DNA from: Mesonia algae
GTDB taxonomy: Bacteria; Bacteroidota; Bacteroidia; Flavobacteriales; Flavobacteriaceae
Length of the DNA stretch: 64,000 nucleotides
Direction: 5' to 3'
Assembly (NCBI RefSeq): GCF_003253545.1
Contig: NZ_QKYV01000003.1
Location: 264,375-328,374, forward strand
Position 1 is the stretch's first letter. Each line of letters begins with the position of its first letter. Shown one piece after another: positions 19,027 to 26,830 of this stretch. Both the position numbers and the translations under genes were made by a program. The notes under the pieces were generated by a model. The model worked only from the letters and a program-made list of their open reading frames with translations. It did not search any database and was not told the origin of the DNA.

Positions 19027-19766
19027 TGAATTTGAAAGAAAAAATAAATAAACAAAACCTTCCACAACACATCGCCATAATTATGGACGGTAACGGTAGG
19101 TGGGCAAAAAAACAAGGCTTTTTAAGAGCTGTTGGTCACGAAAAAGGAACAGTTGCGGTTAGAGAAACCGTTGAAATTTGTGCCGAAACAGGTGTAAAAA
19201 ACTTAACCCTTTTCGCTTTTTCTACAGAAAACTGGAACCGACCAAAATTAGAAGTTAAAACTCTTATGAAGTTATTGGTTTCTTCTCTTAAGAAAGAAAT
19301 TAAAACTTTAATGGACAACAACATACAGCTTAAAGCTATTGGTTGTTTAGATAATTTACCCTCCAAGGCAAGAAAAGAATTAGAAGAAGTTATTGAAAAA
19401 ACTTCTAACAATAATTTAATGACCCTAACATTAGCACTTAGCTACGGTTCTAGAGAAGAACTATTAAGTGTTATAAAAAGAATAAGCGAAAAGGTTTCAG
19501 CGCAAGAAATTGAAACCAGTGAAATTAATGAAGATTTCGTACAGCAGCATTTGTATACTCATGATTTACCCGATGTAGATTTATTGATTAGAACAAGTGG
19601 AGAACGTCGTATTAGTAATTTTCTGTTGTGGCAAATCGCTTACGCGGAATTATATTTTACAGATATTTTGTGGCCAGATTTCCGCAAAGAAGACTTATTA
19701 GAAGCAATACTAAATTATCAAAACAGAGAACGAAGATTTGGAAAAACCAGTGAACAAATCAATTAA
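19026..19766 (+). CDS. uppS: isoprenyl transferase (undecaprenyl diphosphate synthase)
   Basis: Makes the C55 lipid carrier for peptidoglycan and O-antigen. The start at 19026 gives MNLKEKINKQNLPQHIAIIM with the catalytic Asp21 in IIMDGNGRWAKKQG; a reading 69 bases longer would lie inside the preceding gene. The C-terminal DLLIRTSGERRISNFLLWQ and QIAYAELYF motifs are normal. About 246 residues. One copy of the dispersed 13-mer is at 19637-19649, coding the conserved AYAE. Confidence 0.96.
   Translation: MNLKEKINKQNLPQHIAIIMDGNGRWAKKQGFLRAVGHEKGTVAVRETVEICAETGVKNLTLFAFSTENWNRPKLEVKTLMKLLVSSLKKEIKTLMDNNIQLKAIGCLDNLPSKARKELEEVIEKTSNNNLMTLTLALSYGSREELLSVIKRISEKVSAQEIETSEINEDFVQQHLYTHDLPDVDLLIRTSGERRISNFLLWQIAYAELYFTDILWPDFRKEDLLEAILNYQNRERRFGKTSEQIN
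19637..19649 (+). repeat. dispersed GC-rich word, copy in uppS
   Basis: CGCTTACGCGGAA, full match to CGCTTWCGCGGAA. It encodes a conserved protein stretch, so protein constraint could explain part of it. Confidence 0.6.
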
Positions 19767-19773
19767 TATATTG

Positions 19774-22341
19774 ATGTTAAAGAAACTATTACTTTTAATA
19801 ATTTGTGTACTCGCATTCAACCACACTCAGGCACAAGATATAGCTATTGCCAATGGTAAAAAATATACCGTAGGCGAGATTAGTGTTGTTGGTAGTCAAA
19901 ATTATAACGAGCAAACCGTAATTGCTTTTACAGGACTCAAAACTGGAGAAGAGATTTACATTCCAGGAGACAGAATCAGCAGCATTATCAAAAAGCTTTG
20001 GGATCTTGGGCTATTTAGTGACATCAACCTTTACGTAACGAACGTTAACGGAAATGTAGCCGATTTAGAATTAGAAATTCAAGAGGTACCAGAGTTAAAA
20101 GAAGTTGAAATCGTAGGTCTTAAAAAGAAAAAGAAACGAAAAGATATAATTAAGGACAATGACCTTAAAGCAGGATCTAAAGTCACCGAAAACTTAATTA
20201 CCAAAACAAAGAATAATATTAAGAATTCTTATGCTCAAGACGGTTATCTTAATGCCAAAGTAGACATAAGAACGAATACCGTAAAAGATACTGCAGAAGT
20301 TTCTGAAGCCGAACAAGTAGACATGATCTTAAGGATAGATCGCGGCGAAAAAGTGAAAGTTGCAGACATACACATTAACGGAAATGAAATTTTTAGCGAT
20401 GGTAAAGTACGTCGTCAATTAAAAACTAAACAAAAGAGCTTCTTTAGATTTTGGAAGAGATCTAAGTATATTGAAGACGAATATGAGCTTGGCAAAGAAA
20501 AAATTATAGACAAGTACAAATCTAAAGGTTATCGTGATGCCAGAATTGTATCTGACACGCTCGTTAAATTAAACGAGAAGGATGTTGAGCTTACCATTAA
20601 TTTAGAAGAAGGTAATAAATACTTTTTTGGAGATATTACTTTCTTAGGAAACAGTGTTTATTCAGATAGGGAATTAAAAAACATCTTAGGAATTTCTAAA
20701 GGAGATGTATATAACGGAACCTTATTAGAAAAGAAAATTAGTGATCAAACTCAGCCAGACGCAGAGGATTTAACTAATTTGTATCAAAATAACGGGTATT
20801 TATTTGCGCAAATTAATCCGGTTGAAACAAGAATATATAACGATACGATAGACTTCGAGATACGTGTAAGAGAAGGTAAAATTGCTTATTTTGATAGAAT
20901 TACCGTTACCGGAAATGATAAAACTAACGATCACGTAATCTACAGAAACATAAGAACGAGACCTGGTCAAAAGTATAGTAAGCAAGATGTGGTAAGAACA
21001 GTTAGAGAATTAGGAGCTACAGGTTTCTTTGACGCCGAACAACTTTCTCCAGATTTTAAAGTAAACCCAGCCGACGCTACTGTAGATTTAGATTATAAAG
21101 TAGTTGAAAGCGGAGCTAGCCAAGTAGAACTTCAAGGAGGTTATGGCGGTGGAGGTTTTGTAGGAACATTAGGTTTATCTTTTAACAATTTCTCTTTAAA
21201 AGGAATTTTAGACAAAGATGCTTACAAACCTTTACCAATGGGAGACGGGCAAACCTTATCTTTAAGAGCACAGGCTGCAAGTTACTACCAAACCTATAGC
21301 TTATCATTTTCAGAACCTTGGTTAGGAGGAAAAAAACCAATTCGTTTAACTACCTCTTTTTCTCATACTGTTCAATATTTCTATGATGCTTTTGAAAGAG
21401 AAGCAGATAGAGACAGAAGATTTTTAATTACTGGTGGTTCTATTGGTTTAGCAAAGAGACTTACTATTCCAGATGATTTCTTTACAGCATCTGTAGCTCT
21501 AAGTTACCAACACTATAATTTAAAGAACTATAACATAGGTTTATTTACCTTCCCTGACGGGTATGCTAACAACATTGCTATTACATTTGGATTAAGTAGA
21601 GATAACACTTACACCAACCCTGTTTTCCCAATGGGGGGATCTAAATTCAATATCTCAGCAAAAGTAACTCCTCCTTATTCTGCATGGAACGGTGTAGATT
21701 ATGCTAATTTAGGAGATGATCCAGAGTTCCAAACCAATGGAGAGGCCGATGTAGCTAAAATTGACCAAGAAAGATTTAAGCTATTAGAATATTATAAAAT
21801 AAAGTTTAAAGGTGAGTGGTATAACAAAATAGCTGGAAAATTAGTACTTAAAGCATCAACAGAATACGGATTTTTAGGAGCTTACGACAATGATAGAGGA
21901 ATTCCTCCGTTTGAGAGATTCTATTTAGGAGGTGATGGTTTAGGAGGATACAGCCTTGACGGAAGAGAAAATATTGCGCTTAGAGGTTATCCAAATCAAT
22001 CTTTAACACCTCAAGGCAGAGCCTTAGGCTCTAACTTAACTAGAAATGATGGAGCTACAATTTATAATAAATATTCGTTAGAATTAAGATACCCAATTAC
22101 GCTTAAGCCTACAGCTTCTATTTATACGTTAGCATTTGTTGAAGGTGGAGCTAGTTACGATGGCTTTAAAGACTTTAATCCTTTTCAACTAAGTAGATCT
22201 GCTGGTGTAGGTTTACGTATCTTTATGCCTGCATTTGGTTTACTAGGTATTGATTTTGGTTATGGATTTGACCCTATTCCTGGAACAAATAACGGTGCTA
22301 ATGGATGGGAAACTCATTTTATTATCGGACAGCAATTTTAA
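19774..22341 (+). CDS. bamA: outer-membrane protein assembly factor BamA
   Basis: Core of the BAM complex that folds beta-barrels into the outer membrane. The start at 19774 gives MLKKLLLLIICVLAFNHTQA, a good signal peptide, 7 bases after uppS; the longer reading would overlap uppS. About 855 residues: five POTRA domains (about 25-430), with a basic stretch LKKKKKRKD in the first or second, then a 16-strand barrel with the conserved VFPMGGSKF turn and a C-terminal THFIIGQQF beta signal ending in Phe. Slightly longer than proteobacterial BamA. Confidence 0.95.
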   Translation: MLKKLLLLIICVLAFNHTQAQDIAIANGKKYTVGEISVVGSQNYNEQTVIAFTGLKTGEEIYIPGDRISSIIKKLWDLGLFSDINLYVTNVNGNVADLELEIQEVPELKEVEIVGLKKKKKRKDIIKDNDLKAGSKVTENLITKTKNNIKNSYAQDGYLNAKVDIRTNTVKDTAEVSEAEQVDMILRIDRGEKVKVADIHINGNEIFSDGKVRRQLKTKQKSFFRFWKRSKYIEDEYELGKEKIIDKYKSKGYRDARIVSDTLVKLNEKDVELTINLEEGNKYFFGDITFLGNSVYSDRELKNILGISKGDVYNGTLLEKKISDQTQPDAEDLTNLYQNNGYLFAQINPVETRIYNDTIDFEIRVREGKIAYFDRITVTGNDKTNDHVIYRNIRTRPGQKYSKQDVVRTVRELGATGFFDAEQLSPDFKVNPADATVDLDYKVVESGASQVELQGGYGGGGFVGTLGLSFNNFSLKGILDKDAYKPLPMGDGQTLSLRAQAASYYQTYSLSFSEPWLGGKKPIRLTTSFSHTVQYFYDAFEREADRDRRFLITGGSIGLAKRLTIPDDFFTASVALSYQHYNLKNYNIGLFTFPDGYANNIAITFGLSRDNTYTNPVFPMGGSKFNISAKVTPPYSAWNGVDYANLGDDPEFQTNGEADVAKIDQERFKLLEYYKIKFKGEWYNKIAGKLVLKASTEYGFLGAYDNDRGIPPFERFYLGGDGLGGYSLDGRENIALRGYPNQSLTPQGRALGSNLTRNDGATIYNKYSLELRYPITLKPTASIYTLAFVEGGASYDGFKDFNPFQLSRSAGVGLRIFMPAFGLLGIDFGYGFDPIPGTNNGANGWETHFIIGQQF

Positions 22342-22373
22342 ATTGGCACGATATTTTCTAACATGAACAAGAG

Positions 22374-23180
22374 ATGATGAAAAAAAATTTTTTACTTCTT
22401 ATTACAGCAATAGCCTTTAGCCTTAATTTAAGCGCTCAAAGAGGAATTAAAATTGCTTATATTGATATGGATTATATTTTAAAAAATATTCCAGAATATC
22501 AACAAGCTAGTCAACAATTAGAAAGCAAGGTTCAGAAATGGAAATCTGAAATTGAACTGATGATGAAAAATGTTGATGATATGAAGCAAAACTTAGAAAA
22601 TGAAAGAGCTCTTTTGACTAAAGAACTTATAGAAGAAAGAGAAGAAGAGATTGCTTTTGAAGAGAAGAAAGTTTTAGATTATCAAAATGATAGGTTTGGC
22701 ACTCAAGGAGATTTAATGATTCAAAAAAGACAATTGGTACAGCCGGTTCAAGATCAAGTTTTTAATGCTGTACAAGAAATCGGTCTTAAAAGAGAATATG
22801 ATTTTATCTTTGAAAATTCCGCGGAAGCATTAATGTTATTTTCTGCAAATAGACACGATATTAGCGATCAGGTTTTAACGATGATCGAAAGAACGTCTAG
22901 AAAAACGCAGAATGAAAATAGAGCTAATGAAGTAGCTGTTGATCCTAACGAGCCGTACAAATCTGTTGAAGGTGCCAAAAATGAGGCTGCAGAAGAAGCA
23001 AAAAGAGAAAGAGAAAGACAGGCTCAAGTTGATGAAAGAGAAAGTATGCTAGACGAACGTCAAAGGAAAAGAGATTCTGCAAGAGCAGCCAGACAAGCAG
23101 AATATGAAGAGAGAAGACGAAAGTTATTAGAAGATAGAGAAAGAAGAAGAGACAGCTTAGAACAAGCTAGAAATAAATAA
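22374..23180 (+). CDS. OmpH/Skp-family periplasmic chaperone with charged C-terminal extension
   Basis: Binds unfolded outer-membrane proteins in the periplasm. The 268-residue protein has a signal peptide ending LNLSAQ, the Skp-like start IKIAYIDMDYILKNIPEYQ, and two long helices forming the coiled-coil prongs. Beyond about residue 175 it has an extra 90 residues of almost pure Arg/Glu/Ala coiled coil, not found in ordinary Skp. It follows bamA by 32 bases and precedes a shorter paralogue. Confidence 0.88.
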   Translation: MMKKNFLLLITAIAFSLNLSAQRGIKIAYIDMDYILKNIPEYQQASQQLESKVQKWKSEIELMMKNVDDMKQNLENERALLTKELIEEREEEIAFEEKKVLDYQNDRFGTQGDLMIQKRQLVQPVQDQVFNAVQEIGLKREYDFIFENSAEALMLFSANRHDISDQVLTMIERTSRKTQNENRANEVAVDPNEPYKSVEGAKNEAAEEAKRERERQAQVDERESMLDERQRKRDSARAARQAEYEERRRKLLEDRERRRDSLEQARNK

Positions 23181-23219
23181 AAGAAACAATTAAATAACAA
23201 CAATTAATTTTTTAGAAAG

Positions 23220-23735
23220 ATGAAACAATTTAAGACCGTTTTAATAGCCGTATCATTTATGTTAGGTGCAGTTGCATTTACTAATGCACAAACCTCTAAA
23301 GTGGCTCACGTAGGAACACAAGAACTTATTGAGTCTATGCCTACATATCAATCTGCTATGTCTCAATTAGAAAAATTAGAAAAGACTTATAGAGCAGACA
23401 TCGATGATTTATTAAAAGAGGCTCAAAACAAAAATCAACGTTACCAAGCAGAAGCTACTACCAAGACTGAAGAAGAGAATGCTTCTAGAGCTAGAGAGTT
23501 ACAAGCTACTCAAGAGAAAATCGTTCAGTTCCAACAAGTTGCTCAAAAGGAGTTACAAAAGAAAGAAACTGAATTATTAAAGCCTGTTTATGAAAAAGCA
23601 AGAACTGCGATTCAAAAAGTAGCTAGAGCTAAAGGTTTTGATTACGTTTTAGATTCTACTACAGGTGCTGGAGGTGTTTTATTAGCCGATGGTTATGACT
23701 TATTAAACGATGTAAAGAAGGAGTTAGGAATCTAA
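23220..23735 (+). CDS. OmpH/Skp-family periplasmic chaperone
   Basis: Shorter paralogue (171 residues) of the preceding gene. It has a signal peptide ending FTNAQ, the conserved KVAHVGTQELIESMPTYQSA start, a Gln/Lys/Glu-rich coiled coil at about 45-125, and the C-terminal GFDYVLDSTTG segment. Length fits ordinary Skp. It closes the uppS-bamA run with a terminator 25 bases later. Confidence 0.92.
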   Translation: MKQFKTVLIAVSFMLGAVAFTNAQTSKVAHVGTQELIESMPTYQSAMSQLEKLEKTYRADIDDLLKEAQNKNQRYQAEATTKTEEENASRARELQATQEKIVQFQQVAQKELQKKETELLKPVYEKARTAIQKVARAKGFDYVLDSTTGAGGVLLADGYDLLNDVKKELGI

Positions 23736-23759
23736 TTCTATAAAATTTATACAAATTGT

Positions 23760-23798
23760 AAAAAAGCGTTTCCATTAATGGAAACGCTTTTTTATTTT
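23760..23798 (+). terminator. intrinsic terminator after the ompH pair
   Basis: A nearly perfect palindrome with AAAAAAGCGTTTCCAT at 23760-23775 pairing with 23778-23793, then further T residues. Confidence 0.88.
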
Positions 23799-23816
23799 TA
23801 CTATTAAAATTTAACT

Positions 23817-24608
23817 ATGATAAAATCTGCTCCTATTGGAATGTTTGACTCTGGCGTTGGCGGAACTTCTATTTTTAAAGCCGTACAACAGCTTTTATCT
23901 AAAGAGCAAATCATTTACTTAGCAGATAGCCGAAATGCTCCGTATGGAGCTAAAAGCAAATCAGAGATCATAGATTTATCCTATAAGAACACAGAATTAC
24001 TTTTAGACCAAGGCGCAAAAATCATTGTTGTGGCTTGCAATACAGCTACCACAAATGCAATAAAAGAATTAAGATGTAGCTTTGATGTGCCTTTTATAGG
24101 AATAGAGCCTGCTATTAAGCCTGCAGCACTTCAAAGTAAATCTAAAGTTATTGGGATATTAGCCACCAAAGGAACATTATCCAGCGAATTGTTTACCAAA
24201 ACATCTGAACTGTTTGCTAAAAATACTGAAATAATAGAAGTGATAGGAGAAGGATTAGTCCCTCTCGTAGAGAAAGGTTTATTAAATTCTGAAAAAACAA
24301 GAAACTTACTTACAAGACTTCTTCAACCTATGATAGCAAAGGGCATAGATTATCTTGTGCTAGGTTGCAGTCATTATCCTTATTTAATTCCATTAATTAA
24401 AGAGATACTTCCTGAAGGCGTACAAATTATAGATTCTGGAGAGGCGGTAGCTAAACAGACAAAAGCAGTTTTACAAAATGCAAAACTGCTTAGCGATAGG
24501 TTAGAAAAAGATTCTATATTTTTTTCAAATAAAAATCCTAAAGTCTTAGACGACCTGGTAAATTATAACCGCATAGAAAAATTTAAAGTTTCCTATTTAG
24601 ATTTTTAG
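23817..24608 (+). CDS. murI: glutamate racemase
   Basis: Makes D-glutamate for peptidoglycan. The 263-residue protein has FDSGVGGTSIF at the N terminus and the two catalytic cysteines, Cys74 in VACNTATTNAI and Cys184 in LGCSHYPYLI. It lies just after the ompH terminator, so it needs its own promoter, which I could not identify in the 18-base gap; transcription may start inside the terminator region or read through. Its stop overlaps the stop of the convergent porP-like gene by 4 bases. Confidence 0.95.
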   Translation: MIKSAPIGMFDSGVGGTSIFKAVQQLLSKEQIIYLADSRNAPYGAKSKSEIIDLSYKNTELLLDQGAKIIVVACNTATTNAIKELRCSFDVPFIGIEPAIKPAALQSKSKVIGILATKGTLSSELFTKTSELFAKNTEIIEVIGEGLVPLVEKGLLNSEKTRNLLTRLLQPMIAKGIDYLVLGCSHYPYLIPLIKEILPEGVQIIDSGEAVAKQTKAVLQNAKLLSDRLEKDSIFFSNKNPKVLDDLVNYNRIEKFKVSYLDF

Positions 24609-25624
24609 TAATTAATAGCAGGACAATTACAATGGTAAGGCTCTTTATTCTTTCCGAAGGTATATCCTAAAGTTATTTGGTGAAAACCAGAATTACTTAA
24701 TACTATAGAATTTGCTTGATATGTGTAAGTATAAGCAAACATAAAATCTCCGTAATTAATTCCTAAGAAAGGAGATACATATTGTAATTTTTGATTTTCT
24801 ACACTAGCCAATCCATCAGTACTATATTCTGCACCATCAAAACTTCTTCTATAAGAAAGACCTCCCCAAAGTTGACCAAAATCAAAATTTCTATAAACTT
24901 TAAAGTTAGCATCGATTGATGCTTCTGAGGTTTCTTCTTTCATTTGAAAAAGAACCGAAGGCTCGTATGACCACTCCGATCCATAAGGCGCTATAATGTA
25001 ACCTAACGAAAGTAAATACTGTCTTTGGTTATCGGTCTCAAAGTTATCTGAAAAAATATCACGCTTTTGCGGAATTAAATTCTTTACGGTAAAATGAGAA
25101 TAGAACTCTAAAAAATAATAAGACATTCCAAAATCAACATTAAAATAAGAATCTTGTTGTTCTGTTCCTGAAATTATGGGGTCATTAGGGTTTGTACCTC
25201 CAATTAAATCACTTTCGTCTAATTTCTCTTGTAAAACACCCACATTTAAACCAAAAGATAATTGATTTAAATCTACTCTATCTCTAGATAACAAGATATG
25301 ATATGCAAATGTGGCGTAAACTCCTTGTTGAGAAAATCGACCATTACTATCGTTGTACAAAATCCCCCCAATTCCAACATTCTCTCCAACTCTTCCGTTT
25401 AAACTTAAAGTTTCTAAAGAAGGAGCATCATCTACATCAAACCATTGTCTTCTTCCCGTAAGACGAATTTTATTTCTAATACCAGCACCAGCCATTGAAG
25501 GGTGTACTAAATATAGATTATCAGTTAAGTAATCGGTATAAACTGGAATTCCACGTTCTTGAGCTTGAGACAAAAATGGTAATGTAATAATTGCCAAAAA
25601 CAAGTAGGTTTTTATAGACTTCAT
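24605..25624 (-). CDS. PorP/SprF-family outer-membrane protein (type IX secretion)
   Basis: Members of this family help deliver or anchor type IX secretion substrates such as the adhesin SprB. The 339-residue protein has a signal peptide (LFLAIITLPFLSQAQ), the typical opening PVYTDYLTDNLYLVHPSMAG and a 14-strand-like beta pattern. It ends LGYTFGKNKEPYHCNCPAIN, with a C-terminal C-x-C. No large adhesin gene is adjacent, so the partner is unknown. The 4-base convergent overlap with murI leaves no room for a separate terminator. Confidence 0.9.
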   Translation of the reverse strand: MKSIKTYLFLAIITLPFLSQAQERGIPVYTDYLTDNLYLVHPSMAGAGIRNKIRLTGRRQWFDVDDAPSLETLSLNGRVGENVGIGGILYNDSNGRFSQQGVYATFAYHILLSRDRVDLNQLSFGLNVGVLQEKLDESDLIGGTNPNDPIISGTEQQDSYFNVDFGMSYYFLEFYSHFTVKNLIPQKRDIFSDNFETDNQRQYLLSLGYIIAPYGSEWSYEPSVLFQMKEETSEASIDANFKVYRNFDFGQLWGGLSYRRSFDGAEYSTDGLASVENQKLQYVSPFLGINYGDFMFAYTYTYQANSIVLSNSGFHQITLGYTFGKNKEPYHCNCPAINY

Positions 25625-25818
25625 ATTTTTTTAGGGTATTATCTCGTCAAATTAAAGCAAATTGAGAAAAAGTAAAAAATTTATAACCACATTATTTATG
25701 GTTTTTCTAACAAAAATCACAAAATTAACATAAAATATGAATCCTTTGAGGAATTTCTATTAAACTTTATTTCTCTATATAAGCCGTAAATATATTCATT
25801 TCATTGTATTTCTTTTAG

Positions 25819-25826
25819 TATTTTTG
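25819..25826 (+). promoter_or_regulatory. candidate -7 element for the nfu gene
   Basis: TATTTTTG, a full match to TAnnTTTG, 16 bases before the ATG. No TTG at 19-20 bases upstream. The rest of the 218-base gap between this gene and the porP-like gene is AT-rich and shows no other structure I can support. Confidence 0.5.
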
Positions 25827-25842
25827 CGTAAAATTTGCGTTT

Positions 25843-26754
25843 ATGAAAAATTACCATATAGAAGTTAAGGCTACCACCAATAAATCTATTGTTAAATTTG
25901 AAGCTGATCAATTTTTAGTCAATCATGAAAGCTATGAATTTAAAAATATTGATGAGGCGTCAAAATCGCCCTTAGCACAAAAATTATTTCACCTTCCATT
26001 TGTTAAAACGGTTTATTTAGCACAAAATTTTGTTGCTATAGAAAAATATGACATTGTTGCTTGGGAAGATGTGCAAGAAGAATTAAAAAATCAGTTAGAA
26101 GACCTTTTAAATAATGGCACTGTTATTATTAAAGAAGATTCTCAACAAACTAAAAAAATTCCGGTAACGGTATATGCAGAGAGCACTCCTAACCCTAAAG
26201 TAATGAAGTTTGTAGCTAATAAAAAATTAGTTTTACAATCTATAGAATTTAAAAATATTGACGATGCCTCGCATTCTCCTTTAGCTAAAGCTTTATTTCA
26301 TTTTCCTTTTGTGAAAGAGGTTTTCTTAGATGAAAATTATGTTTCGGTTTCTAAATATGACGTAGCGGACTGGAATGATATTACTTTAGAACTGAGAGAA
26401 TTTATTAGAAGTTATATTGAAGACGGTAAACAGATTCTTGAAGAAGGAGCTACACAAAAATCTTCTGGAGAGGATATAGTAAACAGCTCGTCTCCATCTA
26501 TCGAAAATTTAGATGATACCTCTAAAGAAATCGTTGCGATCTTAGATGAATATATAAAACCTGCCGTAGCAAGTGATGGAGGAAATATAATGTTCGACTC
26601 TTATGATGAAGAAACTAAAACAGTAAAAGTGATTTTACAAGGTGCTTGTAGCGGATGTCCTTCTTCTACTTTTACGCTTAAGAATGGTATTGAAAATATG
26701 TTAAAAGAAATGCTTCACAATAAAGTAAATACAGTAGAAGCTATTAACGGATAA
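25843..26754 (+). CDS. Nfu-type Fe-S scaffold protein with duplicated N-terminal domain
   Basis: Carrier for iron-sulfur clusters. The 303-residue protein holds two Nfu N-terminal domains in tandem (about 1-95 and 103-200), both containing the pattern EFKNIDxASxSPLAxxLFH, followed by a NifU C-terminal domain with the cluster-binding Cys269-x-x-Cys272 in QGACSGCPSS. Only one N-terminal domain is usual. The second copy retains the STPNPKVMKF motif typical of the domain; the first has lost it. It stands alone on the plus strand between two minus-strand genes. Confidence 0.92.
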   Translation: MKNYHIEVKATTNKSIVKFEADQFLVNHESYEFKNIDEASKSPLAQKLFHLPFVKTVYLAQNFVAIEKYDIVAWEDVQEELKNQLEDLLNNGTVIIKEDSQQTKKIPVTVYAESTPNPKVMKFVANKKLVLQSIEFKNIDDASHSPLAKALFHFPFVKEVFLDENYVSVSKYDVADWNDITLELREFIRSYIEDGKQILEEGATQKSSGEDIVNSSSPSIENLDDTSKEIVAILDEYIKPAVASDGGNIMFDSYDEETKTVKVILQGACSGCPSSTFTLKNGIENMLKEMLHNKVNTVEAING

Positions 26755-26776
26755 TTTTTTCGGTTTATCACATATT

Positions 26777-26806
26777 AAAAAAGCTCCCAATTTGGGAGCT
26801 TTTTTA
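26777..26806. terminator. bidirectional terminator between nfu and the PiT gene
   Basis: AAAAAAGCTCCCAA (26777-26790) pairs with TTGGGAGCTTTTTT (26792-26805). T tracts on both strands, so it can serve both convergent genes. Confidence 0.88.
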
Positions 26807-26830
26807 TTTTACAATACGGAGTTCTATTTA

